Shown piece after piece: positions 11,462 through 22,695 of a stretch of 64,000 nt of DNA. Where the stretch lies: the NCBI GenBank assembly GCA_029204225.1, contig CM055107.1, forward strand, positions 12,320,627 through 12,384,626. Direction: 5' to 3'. This stretch comes from Diphasiastrum complanatum. Lineage: Eukaryota; Streptophyta; Lycopodiopsida; Lycopodiales; Lycopodiaceae. Position 1 is the first letter of the stretch. The number at the start of each line of letters is the position of its first letter. The position numbers and the translations under genes were made by a program. Under the pieces are notes generated by a model that was not told the DNA's origin, did not search any database, and saw nothing but the letters and a program-made list of their open reading frames with translations.

Positions 11462-12582
11462 TCAAAATGAAAGATATTGTGATTGCAAAAAGGAAGAGGC
11501 AAGGTAAATTGCTCAAACTTGAGGCTTGTGTTGTTGCTAACCAAATTGGATGTATGGCAAAGGAGCAATTGTCAATGCAAGAGGTATGGCACAAGAGGAT
11601 GGGACACCTTAACTTCAAGTCATTGGAGGTAATGGCAAGGAAGGAAGTTGTGTTTGGTCTTCCAAGAACCCTAACTAGCATGAATCATGTTTGTGAACAA
11701 TGTGCTTTATCAAAGTCACATAGATTACCTTATAAGAGATCTATATCTAGATATACTTTTCAAGTTGTGCATTTGGATATTCATGGTGTTACTACAATTA
11801 GCAATGGTGGTGCTAAGATGTATGTAGCATTTATTGATGATTTTAGAAGATTTTGTTGGGTATATCTACTAAAGAGCAAGGATGAAGTTTATGATGTCTT
11901 TGTCAAGTTCAAGATTGCAAGGGAGGTCCAATTCTCTACCAAGATCAAGTGCTTGAGGAGTGACAATGCTGGTGAATATATTTCTACCAAGTTCAAGTCA
12001 TTTTGTGATCAACATGGGATCAAGAGAGAGTACACAAGCCCAAGGTCACCACAACAAAATGGAGTGGTCAAGAGGAAGAATAGAACCTTATGTGAAGGTG
12101 CCAAAGCCATGAGGTTAGGTGCAAATCTTCCTAAATCCTTTTGGGATCAAGCCTTGTTGTGTGCTAATTATCTATGCAATAGATGGTCGAGTGTGGTATT
12201 GGATGGAAAAATCCCTTTTGAGATCTTGTTTGGTAGGAGGCCAAGTGTCAAGTTTTTCAAAACTTTTGGATTCATTTGCTATATCAACATCACTCTTGAT
12301 GATAGGACAAAGGAGGACCCATCTTCAAGAAAAGGTATATTTGTGGGCTATAGTGAGGTGAACAAAGATTACAAAGTTTATATTCCTTCAACTAAGAAAG
12401 TGATCATAGGAAGAGATGTCATTTTTTATGAAAGAAACATTCCAAAGGTTTCTTCAAGTGGTGACGTGGTGATTGGATCAAACATTCTTGATGTTGATGA
12501 CAATGTTGATGATACTTTGGATGTTGATGGTGAAGAGCCTTCTTCAAGTCAAAAGTCAAGGAGGACATCAAGGGAAAGATAA
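11434..12582 (+). pseudogene. Copia-1 GAG-pre-integrase and integrase
   Basis: This is the longest open piece of the element (382 residues). It contains the HHCC zinc finger (HKRMGH and CEQCALSK) and the DDE core: D in VHLDIHG, D in LRSDNAGEY, E expected in PQQNGVVKRKNRTL. At the third position, Copia proteins have NGVAERxNRT; here Lys stands where Glu is normal, so the copy lacks the catalytic Glu. The frame ends at TAA after SRRTSRER. Confidence 0.88.
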
Positions 12583-12589
12583 AAACCTT

Positions 12590-13460
12590 CAAGGCTCACA
12601 TATGATGAGAAGGGTAAGCAAGTTAGAGGCACTAACTTTGCTTTCCTAACCTCTTTTGATGAACCTACATGTGTAGATGAAGCTATTCAAAAGGAGGAGT
12701 GGGTCCAAGCAACGGATCTTGAGTACCAAGCTCTTATGAAGAACAATACATGGAGGTTGGTGGAACTTACTAAGGACAAGAAGGCTATTGGATGAAAGTG
12801 GATCTTCAAAGTGAAGACAAACCAAGATGGATCAATCAACAAACACAAGGCAAGGTTGGTGGCTAAAGGATATGCACAAGAACATGGTATTGACTATGAT
12901 GAGACCTTTGCACCCGTGGCAAAGATGGTAAGCATTCGGGTCATCATCTCTTTTGCAACTCTTTTTGGTTGGGATCCATGGAAAACCGTGGACATCACTA
13001 ATGCATTCTTGAATGGTGATCTTGAGGAGGAAGTGTACATGGAGCAACCTGAGGGCTACATTTCACATGGCAAGCCTAATCATGTTTGTTTTCTCCAAAA
13101 GACTTTATATGGGCTTAAGCAAGCACCAAGGAGTTGGTATGCTAAGCTCAACACATTTCTACTTTCACAAAACCTCACTATGAGTGAACATGATCATTCA
13201 CTTTATTATAGATTTATAATATTCTTCTAATCTATGTGGATGATATTATTTTGAGTGGAGGTAACACTCAAGATGTAGATGACATCAAGATTGCACTCAA
13301 GGAAGAGTTTGATGTGCATGATCTTGGTCATTTGCACTACATCTTAGGAATAGAAATATTTAGAACCTCTCAAACTACTTTTATTTTTCAAGAGAAATAT
13401 GCTAATTCTATTCTTAGTAGATTTCATATGGAAAAATCTTGTGATATGCTTACTTTATGA
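12590..13460 (+). pseudogene. Copia-1 reverse transcriptase remnant
   Basis: RT wording begins near 12700 (the usual EWVQA segment). A TGA at 12793-12795 interrupts the AIGxKWIF motif. The frame then reads KHKARLVAKGYAQ, DITNAFLNGDLEEEVYMEQPEG and LYGLKQAPRSWY. A frameshift at about 13228 precedes the catalytic YVDDIILSG box at 13233-13259, and LGHLHYILGIEI follows. RT would copy element RNA to DNA; this copy is dead. Confidence 0.9.
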
Positions 13461-13593
13461 AGTAATGAAAGATCCTTTGAGGACATTACTCTCTATAGGA
13501 AACTAGTTGGATCACTCATATATCTAACAAATCACAAGACCTAGTCTTAGTCATTGTGTTGGTAGATTAACCCAATTCATGCATGATTGAAGT

Positions 13594-13887
13594 GTGGAGC
13601 ATTGGAAGCTAGGCAGGAGAGTATACATCTCGAGTTCTAGAGACTATGGCGGCATTGTTTATAGAGGATCATCTCATAACTTATTTGTATTCTCAGATTT
13701 GGATTTTGCAAGAGATCATATGGATAGGAAATCCATAAGTGCACATGTCTTCTTTATAGGTGATGGAGCTATCTCATGGATGTCAAAGAAACAAGCAACA
13801 ATCTTTCTATCATCAACTGAAGCCGAGTACAAAGCCTTGACTTCATGCACTAAGGAGATGCCATGTGTTACATACCTATGTAACTAG
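13594..13887 (+). pseudogene. Copia-1 RNase H remnant
   Basis: The frame carries SDLDFARDHMDRKSISAHVF, AISWMSKKQATIFLSSTEAEY and KALTSCTKEM, the standard C-terminal RNase H of plant Copia elements. It stops at TAG soon after, short of the usual end. The RT-RNase H connection (13460-13594) is disrupted by stops. Confidence 0.9.
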
Positions 13888-13942
13888 CAGTACTCCAGAC
13901 CCTTATTAGTACATTTAGTGTTGGGGGCTACATGGCAAGGTT

Positions 13943-14070
13943 CCCTTAGGATTAAGGGTATGTACCCTTGGATAAGGTTAGGCAATTGACTATACCTTAG
14001 TCAGAGGCATGGAGTCATGAGACCCTTGGATAAGGGTTACCCTTAGGATTAAGGGTAGGTTCCTTAGATA
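13943..14070 (+). repeat. repeated inverted motif CCCTTAGGATTAAGGGTA
   Basis: CCCTTAGGATTAAGGGTA occurs at about 13944 and again near 14040. Each copy is a small inverted repeat (CCCTTA/TAAGGG), and ACCCTTGGATAAGG variants lie between them. It sits between the Copia-1 end and the Gypsy-1 start and could be a degenerate LTR piece. Confidence 0.6.
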
Positions 14071-14114
14071 AAGGTGCTAGTGTCCTTGACTGAGGACAGG
14101 TAGGTGTCTATGCC

Positions 14115-14741
14115 TTGGATGGAGGTATGGAACCTAGAAAGGTCTTAGAAAGTCATTGGATGACTATATTTCTAAACCTTGGGCAGGATAGGAAAAATGT
14201 TAATGAAACACATCCCAATTCCAATAATCCTAAGAAAACAAAGAAAAACTCTAAAAACAATCAAGGTGGCATTGATAAGGCTGAAGCTCGTAAGAAGAAC
14301 CAGTGCTTCAGGTGCAATGGCAAGGGTCACCTTGCACGAGATTGCATAAAAAAACCAGCTTCTACCTCAGGTAATCTATCTTGAAGTAATGAGATGGATG
14401 TTTATTTTCTTAGTCCTGTAGTCTTTGGTCCTAATGACCTTATTTGCATTAAAGGTGAAGTTAAAGATCAAGTTGTTAATGTCCTTTTTGACACAGGATC
14501 CACTCATAACTTTATTAATCTAAATTTGGTGCAGACGCTAAACCTTCCCACCAGAAAAAGTGAGAAAAAATATTGTGTGACAATGGCATCAGGAATGAAT
14601 TCTGTGTTTATGGATTATGTTGTTCCTGATTTAGAATTGTACATACAAGACTACTCTGAAAAAATAGAATTCCATGTTGTTGCATTAGCAAATGTGGATA
14701 TTGTTCTCGGGCAACAATGGCATTTTGATAAGAATGAGTGA
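14115..14741 (+). pseudogene. Gypsy-1 gag C-terminus and protease
   Basis: A CCHC zinc knuckle CFRCNGKGHLARDC is followed, after one in-frame TGA (14382-14384), by a Gypsy protease: DTGSTHNFI is the active site and IVLGQQW the downstream flap-type motif. The same frame holds both, so only one stop interrupts this part. It ends where RT should begin. Confidence 0.88.
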
Positions 14742-14989
14742 TTAAAAATTGATTTGTTGAAAAATCTTTATCTTTTATGCATGAGAATTCCTTAATCAAG
14801 ATCATGGCTAGTTCAAGTGTTGACATTGAAAATGTTAACTCTTATTCTAAATAGGAACTTATTCTATTATGAATAATTCAGATTTTAAAATTTATTTATG
14901 TTTTCATAATAATATGAACTGTCTCAATGATGAAGAACTTAACATAAATGCCATGAGCATACCTAGGGAGAACACTACAGAATTTGAAG

Positions 14990-15475
14990 CCTATATGAAC
15001 TAAGGCAGGAACTCAATGATGTTTTTTTAGACCTTCCTGTAGGTTTACCACCAGAAAGGACAGCTGATCATAAAATTGAACTAATACCTGGAGCAATTTC
15101 AATTGCACAACGTCCTTATAGGATGAGTGCATCGGAAGAGACTGAGGAAGTAAACAATTACATGATTACCTGAAAAAGGGGTGGGTACAACCTAGTAAGT
15201 CTCCTTGGGCATCACCAGTGGTTCTAGCTGTAAAGAAGGATGGGACTGTAAGATTTTGCGTGGAGTATAAGAATTTGAACAAGGTAACCGTTAAGAATAA
15301 ATATCCACTACCGTAGATGGATGATCTAATAGACTATCTTGGTGGTGCTGGGTACTTTTCCAAGATAGATCTAAGATTGGGTTACCATTGGATACGCATT
15401 CAGGTAGAAGATATACCAAAAACCGGTTTCAAACTCGCTTTGGTCACTACGAATTTATGGTGTTGAGCCAAGAGA
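14990..15475 (+). pseudogene. Gypsy-1 reverse transcriptase N-terminal remnant
   Basis: Read with frame changes, the stretch gives PVGLPPERTADHKIEL, then a frameshift near 15155, then [40 protein letters not shown]. These are RT fingers and palm motifs up to the first catalytic Asp (SKIDL). The YxDD box is absent because the copy is truncated. Confidence 0.82.
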
Positions 15476-17100
15476 AGTAGTATCTTGGCGTTTTCAAATC
15501 AACAAGCAACGTTACCAATCAACTGATTGTCAAATCATTTAGAGAATACGTAGCCAAGACTTATTTGTGCCAAACCATTATTACTAAGTTACACCATTGC
15601 CTCAAAAAGTACCAAGAACATTACACTTTTTAATAAGCCTCAAGAAAGTATTTAAACATAGTTATAGCAGTCGCAGTAGGCACATTCATCATTAGACATA
15701 CCATTTACTTCAAAGAAAAGATGATTCAATAAGTCGAAAAGAAAAAAAAACACATGCCTCAGTGTGTTTCAGGGAACGGTCTGGCCTCAGCCCAAGAAAT
15801 GCTCTAGTCTTCACCTTCTCCAATAATTTGCCCATTGACTTCAAAAAACCGTGGGTCGATTGCTCGAAATTTGTTCCTTAAAACCTACTAGCTACGCAAT
15901 TTTGTCCCGATTCGAGTCGAACAACAATTGTAAAAAACGAAGCACATGTGGTAATCATGATTGAATTTTGTATTCGATTTATCTGTTTTTCATATTCGAT
16001 CTATGCATGTTTCATATCGTTATTTTGTAGGTTAAAAGAACTTGCATTTCAAAAAGGGACATGAAATAACGAACTAGAAAAGCATTATTTATGTGTTTCG
16101 TAATCATAGGAATGTGATTTTCAAAAAATGTATCTGTAATCAGATAGTCAGTAATTAAAAAAATGTGTTTTGCGATTTTTTTTAGAAGATAAAAACATTT
16201 CAAATGGAAGTTGATGAAGAACAATGTCGGAATTGAAACAATTAGTAACTGATCATATCTTGTAAGTAATTTTCAGTGCTAATGGCAATGTTGTTCAATT
16301 GAGTTTGAAAGAAAAAATACAAAGTTATTCAAAATATCGTAGAAGAATGCATAGGTAGTTGAACTAAAGATATGAATTTATATTAAGATTGGGAATCGAT
16401 AAAATGTGCCAAAATTTTTCAAATTTAAGATCGATGTTTCAAATACCAATATTTACGCGAGAGCGGTGGACGAATGCTTAAGTTATTGCAAACTCGCATT
16501 TTCTAGATCCAAACATTTTGATTTAGACTTTTTCTAATCTATCTGCAATTGAAAACTCATCAACAATTTCTAATATCTGAGCTTCATAATGATCAAAAAA
16601 TTCGCCGCAAGTCTTGTTGTAGATCCTCACCATAAAAGTCGTTATTAGAATTAAATTATGAATTTTGAATACTTAAAGGCCTTTTTTTTAAAGGTATTTT
16701 ATTCCGTTTATAAAGATATAACTTTTATCTAACAATTACCACATTTTGAAAGAAATTACAAATTAAATTATTTCAAAAATTCTTGAAAAATCAATAAATT
16801 AAAATGAATTTTTTTTAATAATTAAAAAAATATATATATAACTACCATCATTTCATAAAATAGGTATAGAACTTAAAAATTACCAATAAATAAATAAACT
16901 TTATAAAAATATAACAACATTTTAAAAATTTTATAAAAATACTACAAAATTGAAAACAAATTTGAGACAATATAAAAAATCATATAACTATAAATTAATA
17001 ATATTTAAAAAGTAATAAAAAAAGTTAATGCGAAAACTTGTAGAATAACAAATTTGTAAACCTTCTAATATTTTTGAGAACCCTAAATTATGCTTTAGAC
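15476..17100. other. AT-rich non-coding stretch
   Basis: Very AT-rich, especially 16680-17040, with short homopolymer runs. No coding, repeat-family or RNA signal is recognised. Confidence 0.6.
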
Positions 17101-17109
17101 CTACAGTTC

Positions 17110-18350
17110 CTAATAAAGTTGTGTGCTTAAAAGCTTATCAAGATTTACTAGGACTTTCCTATGGAATGTTATGGAAAGTAATTGCGAAAACACGTTACAA
17201 TATTGTGTACAAATTTCATAGAAATATTGGCACTTTCAAACAGCATGAACATTCATTACAAGGATTAGCTGTGATGTGTGGGATTTTAGAAAAGCATGCG
17301 TTGCCTCAACCGCATCTGCAACATGTGCCAAAGAATGGTATTGTTCTTTGCGAACATCATCTCCCTCTCGGCATTCGTTAAGGTGATGTCTTCAAAACAA
17401 TAAACACACGACTCACATATAGTGGCATGTCCACAGTCTCCAAACCCACACTTTATTGAATGTGGAGACGAGAGTTTTGACATGTGAAGACTCCAAAAAA
17501 ACAAATAATGTCCAAATGCAAGACATGCGATGATCTCAAAAATGTGATGGAGAAGACTACAGACAGTAGGATGCGTCATCACTACATTGGACGGAGAAGT
17601 CGACACTTGCAACACGTTTTTTATTCAAGAAAGCTATATGCGTATTGGAAAGAAGAGTCAAGATAGTATGGATCAAAATACAACAACATTATCCCATTTC
17701 AAGAGGATGCCTCCCAAATTGGAGGGCAAGCATTTTTTAAAAACTCATGTTTGTGGGGTGCTAATTCATGGATACAAATTGTTGTGTGATGTATGGATCG
17801 ATACCTTGCATCTTTATGATAGTAACCAAGTTGCCACAATAATGCATGCATCACCCAGTAGTTTGCCGCCAATCTTGCGCATTCAAGCAGACAATTGTTG
17901 GAGGGAGAACAAGAACAGATTTATATTGGGTCTTTGTTCTTTGTTATTGGCACATAACATTTTCCAAATGGTTGAGATGGGATTTCTAATGATTGACACA
18001 CACATGAAGACATTGATTAAGTTTTCAGTGTCATATCCAGAGCATTGAAATCTAATTTTGTTTTTACAATGTTAGATATGCTAGCACGAATTGGTGAAAA
18101 GATAGGTGGTGGTCGTATTGAAACATCTGAGGTTGAGTTATTAGAACGAATGATTGATTGGAAAGAATTTATTGATCCATATATTGTTCGTGGAAACGAT
18201 AGCTTGGAAGGACATACATACTAATCCTCATTACTTTCGTTTCCAAATGTCAAATGGTGAGCCGATCATGCAATGGAAGTACTATTCCAATGATGGAGAA
18301 AACTCATGGAGTGAATCTGGACAAATTTGTTGTAGTTTGGCCTACAAATG
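17110..18350 (+). pseudogene. decayed DUF7869-like (transposon-associated) protein
   Basis: Several short frames share one theme. VCLKAYQDLLGLSYGML (about 17120) resembles the N-terminal conserved segment of DUF7869 proteins. LRIQADNCWRENKNRF (17874-17921) matches their LQxDNCxxENKN motif. DTHMKTLIKFS (about 17995-18027) is a worn form of the HTHEDIDQxFS motif. Frameshifts follow each block. The family is widespread in land plants and some animals and is thought to belong to DNA transposons. The function is not established, and the assignment is from remembered motifs. Confidence 0.55.
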
Positions 18351-18377
18351 ATGCTCCAATTTGGGTGGCCAAGGTCA

Positions 18378-18517
18378 TCGCAATTGAGAATGACACTGAG
18401 GGTCTGGTCACAAAATTCAAAGCACTATGGTATGAAACTAAGTCTAGTCGCAATTGAGATTGACACTGAAGGTATGGTCACAAAATGCAAAGCACTATGG
18501 TATGAACCTAAGTCCAG
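18378..18517 (+). repeat. tandem duplication, 70-bp unit
   Basis: TCGCAATTGAGA begins at 18378 and 18448. Both units contain GACACTGA, GGTCACAAAAT and AAAGCACTATGGTATGAA, differing at about six bases. It lies at the 3' side of the DUF7869-like relic and may lie in its former coding region. Confidence 0.92.
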
Positions 18518-18539
18518 TCAAAAATGTGGCAGGAATTCA

Positions 18540-20150
18540 GTCAACAATAAGATCTTGTACAAAGGCTGCCTATCAAAAGAATGGGTTCAAAACAACGACG
18601 GACCAGAAGATGTAGAAGTGCATATTGTGATCTTTGCATGGAAATCAAAGGCAAAGAAGATGTATCAGATTTAAGAGTTTCATTATTATTTGTATTGTGT
18701 TTCTTTGCTCTTTTACTACATATTCCCTTCCTCGTGAATTTTTGGGGGCCTTGGGATCGCTTTAGTTTTCCTTGCTTGCGAGTCATCCATGTGGGAAGGT
18801 GTGTTCTATCCATTGGAGGTGGACGAATTGTAGAGGCCTCACTTCTGTGAAGACTAGAATATCTATCTCTTAATCTAGATAGAAGTTGAAAATCTTTGGG
18901 CAAAATGGTGACACATGTGAAAAATTGCCTACATTGGCAAATCTAGCCATGTAGAATATTGTACATTTTCTCAATAGTGTTTGTTGGTTACTTGAATGGT
19001 CAAAGTGCCACTTGTACATTCACACCTAAAGTAGGTTACCACGAGTCAAGAGGAGTGGTTGTGTCCATTTGGTAGTGATTCCTACTTTGTAGGTTCTAGA
19101 CCATGATTTATGATGAGATTTGTACTACCATGCACCTACCAAGCATGAATCTTGGATCTAGGCTAGGGTTTTCACATTAGGGAAAGAAAGTGGAGTCTAC
19201 TTCCTTATTACATGCTAGATTTTCACCTAACTTAGCAAAGGAAGTGTCTTTTACTATGTATTCTCATTCTCCATAGTGAGGAGATAGAAACTTTTTGGAG
19301 CCTCAAGGAGAAACTCGAGTTTTCTCTAATCTGTAATCTAGGATTAAATTGTCCATTATTTTTTTTATTATTCTCAAAAAACCACCACAATTCAAAGCGA
19401 TTCGGATGGAGTTCAGATGTGATCGCTGGACACTGCCGATTGAATCACTCCTACAGTCCTCTAGAATGTAGTCAGGTACTACTGATCTACATTTATAAAT
19501 TAATGTAGCATTCAACAAAGTTTCAACCAAGGTGCGGAATTAAATGAATGAGAGAATCAGATACACGAATAACAGCGGACACATTTGCATCCAAGATCAT
19601 ACATAAAATGAAATGACATGTGCGCAATAGCTACAAGATCATCTATTGGTTTTCTCTGATTGTTCAGGCACTGCATGCAGATCCATGTAGTGCATTGGCG
19701 TGAGAGAAAATATGGTCCTATCACGAATAAGGTCTCGCTTACTAGCGGACTTGTGTATCTCTGTGGATCCTAATTGCAGAAACTTGTCTCGCACACAGAC
19801 GGACTTTTGTTTTCTATTTTTCGTCTTGATTGCTTACTGGCATCAGACTGCTTCATGTATGTGTGTATTTTCCTATCTATCAAGTATCATCCAATAAGTA
19901 TATAGTCACTCTGTGTAATCTTTTAGATTAGAGTAATTAAATCTACAACTAATCAGAAAATTACAAGAGTGACAGATTGGCCATGATCTAGAGTGAATCT
20001 GCTGACGTCATGCCATCAGATCAGACATCTGTACTTTTGGATACTTGTGTGACCTTGCTGGTCCTTCATGGAGCGTGAGGGCAAAAAAGGTTTTGCGACA
20101 TTTTTTGTGTCGCGTCGTTGGTTTCGTCTCCGTCGTCCAACTTTCTCGTG
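18540..20150. other. non-coding stretch, nothing recognised
   Basis: Short open frames on both strands have no recognisable domain. No LTR end, tRNA or tandem array was found by eye. Confidence 0.5.
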
Positions 20151-20208
20151 ATGGCCTGCAAAAGATTCTAGCAGAACAAGAACCACCACCCCAACTTGAG
20201 CAGCAGCA

Positions 20209-20484
20209 ATGGTACAGTCCGGGGAAGAGGCATTTGTCGATCCAGCAATCAACGAATATTATGCGACCTATGCTGCACAACCTCAACATCAGGGAGGTAG
20301 GATCTATGGATGCAACGAAGGTCACAGAATTGTTGAATGTCCTTATAAGGGACAATATATGGCCTTTTGTAGAGAATGCAGATATGGGCATTGCTACAAA
20401 AATTGCCCAATTAAATCTAGAACAAGTGTATCCTTGAATTTAATCACAATACAACCAACAACAGTTCCAGGAAGGACGCCATAG
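20209..20484 (+). pseudogene. isolated Gypsy gag fragment with zinc-knuckle array
   Basis: The frame carries YGCNEGHRIVECP and FCRECRYGHCYKNCPIKSR. These align with the last two knuckles of family A gag (CFACGENHRVAECP and YRDCGYGHCYKDCPARSK, 43.0 kb), and LNLITIQ matches VNLITIK after them. The first Cys of the first knuckle is replaced by Tyr. The fragment is cut at about 20,500, next to the B-family LTR that starts at 20524. It therefore belongs to an older element that received this LTR or recombined with it. Confidence 0.75.
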
Positions 20485-20523
20485 GAAAAACAAAATCTCC
20501 ATGTTTCAGTCCTAGCAGTTACG

Positions 20524-21596
20524 TGTTAGTAGATTCGAATCTCCAAGTGCCGAGCCAAGGTGAAGACACAAGTTGTCTCTAACCCATGACTGAGGAGGTC
20601 TTGGAAGGAAGAGAGCAAAAGAAGTTGAGAGCCGAGCATGAGAGCCGAGGAAGTACTAGCTAGGAAGACAACGAGTTATCTATGTGAGCCTACACGGTGT
20701 ATCCCAAAGAAGGAATGACCATGTAGGAGCTAGTAATATTTCCTAGTCATTGTAAATAAATGTAGACCCCACCTAAATTAGCTAGAGTGAGCCACCTTTT
20801 GATGGCGACCTTTAGTGGAAGGGCAGAGTCCACATGTAATTTCTAATTTGGTGGAATTGCCACTTGGGCTCCACATGGGCAGCCTTCTTGCTTATTTAAG
20901 GGCCCCCCTCTCTTGTGAGGGATCTTTTGGATGTATTGTCAAGTTCTCTTGAGCTAATAAAGAGGATCCTCCACGAGTTCTTGATGATAGCTAAGCTCCT
21001 TCTTCATGGCAATGTTCTTGAGTGAGATTTCTATGAGCATGCTTGATTCCTTTGCATTGTGGATTAACTAGGTTCTTGTTTCTTGTTTCTTGCTTAGTTG
21101 TGGATTAGGATTCAGTTCTTGTTTGTGGAATGAGGTAGTAATCAGCATTCAAGTAAACTAGATAGGCTGGTTTATGGTATAATTCTTGCATACTCTTTTA
21201 CAGCCCAGTTCTTGATTGTTCTCGAGCAATCTAAGCATCAAGAAATGAGTGTTTCTTGATTCTTAGACTGTTAAAATGCTACTAGGAATCTTGTTTCTTG
21301 TTCCCATGGTTAATGTTGTCTTGATTGTTTCCGATTCAGTAGATAATGGTAAGATTGCTCCCTATATCAGAACGCTGATCCTCTTGAGCTGTAGATTGGT
21401 TACATGGCTGGTTATGCATGTAGCTGAGTATCAAAACCATGTCTCCCATTGATAGGCTGGGAAATACATGCTGAAAATTGAGTAATGCTTATGTTGTAAC
21501 TGTTTGAATAAGAAGAAGTACCATAAAGAACCGTAACTATAGAAGTATAAGAAGAAGCAGAAAACCATGTTCACAGATTCAAGGATTCCGTGAACA
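20524..21596 (+). mobile_element. family B LTR, plus-strand copy
   Basis: About 1,073 bp beginning TGTTAGTAGATTC and ending CCGTGAACA. Its reverse complement recurs at 51567-52666. The ends were set by comparing the two copies, which share GCCGAGCCAAG near the start and the hairpin at the end. Inside are a TATTTAAG promoter box and, about 60 bases on, GCTAATAAAGAGG, a possible polyadenylation signal. It is followed directly by a primer-site-like word, leader and gag, so it is a 5' LTR. No second LTR on this strand was found. Confidence 0.85.
20893..20900 (+). promoter_or_regulatory. TATA box of family B LTR
   Basis: TATTTAAG followed by GGCCCCCC, about 370 bases into the LTR, and repeated in the minus-strand copy. 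It is the likely U3 core promoter. Confidence 0.6.
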
Positions 21597-21598
21597 TT

Positions 21599-21616
21599 TA
21601 GCACCATTCCACAGCT
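21599..21616 (+). other. primer-binding site of family B, degraded
   Basis: Three bases after the LTR end the sequence reads TAGCACCATTCCACAGCTCC. The minus-strand copy reads TGGTGTCGTTGCACAGCTCC. Both look like mutated forms of TGGCGCCGTTGC, the first 12 bases of a tRNA-Asp primer site, after which they depart from tRNA-Asp. Confidence 0.5.
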
Positions 21617-21735
21617 CCACATACATTAAACCACCCAAACCATTACGATCTGTACCACACACCCATCGCTCTCCGAACTTCCACGCCTTCATCACAGAGC
21701 ACACCATTTTCGTCCTACCTACCGCGAACCGCACT

Positions 21736-22215
21736 TCTCAACCGACGCTTCACGCTCATTTCCAAGTTGAGCCACGGTTCAATCTCGACTGGCGCCAAAG
21801 CCATCTTTCAAATCTCGACCGATGCGCTATAGTCTAATCTCAACCGATGGCCTTCAGTTAGATCTCAACCGACACACTACATCAGATCTCAACCGATACC
21901 ATCCTCTTAAATCTCAACCGATGGCCTTCACTTAGATCTTGACCGACGCTTCGCATTAGATCTCAACCGATGGCCCTCAATCAAATCTTGACCAACGCCT
22001 ATTCACTCAAATCTCAACCGACGGTCAGTATTAAATCTCAACTGACAGCTTCGCGTCAGATCTTGACCAATGACCTCACGTCAGATCTCGACCAATGTCC
22101 TCGCCACAGATCTCAACCGACAGCTTCGCCACAGATCTCGACCGACAGCTTCGCAATAGATCTCGACCGATGCTTTCACGTCAGTTCTCAACCGACGCCT
22201 AATCTCAGATCTCAA
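21736..22215 (+). repeat. family B leader array of ATCTCRACCGACG motifs
   Basis: The word ATCTCAACCGACG or ATCTCGACCGATG recurs about 18 times at spacings near 20-35 bases, between short variable linkers such as GCTTCGC and GGCCTTCA. It fills the leader between primer site and gag. Reading frames across it give repetitive Ser-Gln-Pro-Thr peptides, which is a by-product of the repeat. The same motif fills the matching leader at 59236-59662 and the pre-ORF3 spacer at 35825-36690. Confidence 0.9.
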
Positions 22216-22695
22216 TCGATCCTTTGACCGTTCAGTCCATATTCACCAGCATTACAGTCACTGCGACCACTCGTAACGATCGCATTGATATGTCGTGACC
22301 ATTCTGCATAGGTACCTGTATCCAATCAGTTACAAATGTACATCCCACGAACCACCGCCACTGACCGCAACAAACCCCATCCGTTACAAACGTACAACCC
22401 ACGAACCGCCGCCACAAACTGCAATCCCACAGCCCTACATCTACCCTCGGTTGCCTCTGACCGCCACCGACCGCAAAAAAAATAAAAATAAAACAATAAA
22501 AAAATAAAACCCCGCAATGGACAACCACAACCCGTATTGCACCGCTACCACTACATTCTATCATTCCACCACCATTAGTCGCATTGCACTCGCATCAACT
22601 GTGGATCCGTAGCAACCGCATTCCAACACCCGTATCCACTGTAACTAGAGTCCAAGTGCATATTTACACAATCCTACAATACTCTACACGTTGTC
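22216..22695. other. rest of family B leader
   Basis: Non-coding, C-rich, with CCACCGCCAC-type wording and an AAAAAATAAAAATAAAA stretch near 22480-22507. No feature beyond leader sequence is recognised. Confidence 0.5.

Larger units (their letters stand above)
10461..13887 (+). mobile_element. Copia-1: decayed Ty1/Copia retrotransposon
   Basis: Gag, protease, GAG-pre-integrase, integrase, RT and RNase H parts follow in Copia order, broken by frameshifts and stops. No LTRs, primer site TGGTATCAGAG or polypurine tract are seen at either side, so the ends are lost or too diverged. The coding wording is close to that of Copia-2 at 61.4 kb (for example YSTWKVRMES against YSIWKVRMES). The two are different ages of related elements. 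Confidence 0.92.
14115..15475 (+). mobile_element. Gypsy-1: chromovirus-type Gypsy remnant
   Basis: Gag zinc knuckle, protease and the first part of RT lie in order, with no LTR recognised. The protein wording (DHKIELIPGA, RMSASEE) is of the common plant Gypsy/chromovirus type and differs from families A and B further right. The element ends abruptly at about 15475, in RT. Confidence 0.85.

Noticed and set aside
20524-21596. Family B LTR regarded as a solo LTR
   Set aside because: It is followed by a primer-site-like word, the leader array and gag in the correct order, so it is the 5' LTR of a partial element.
21970-22227. 85-codon frame in the family B leader array
   Set aside because: Same reason: repeat-derived Ser-Gln-Pro-Thr wording, not kept in frame in the minus copy.
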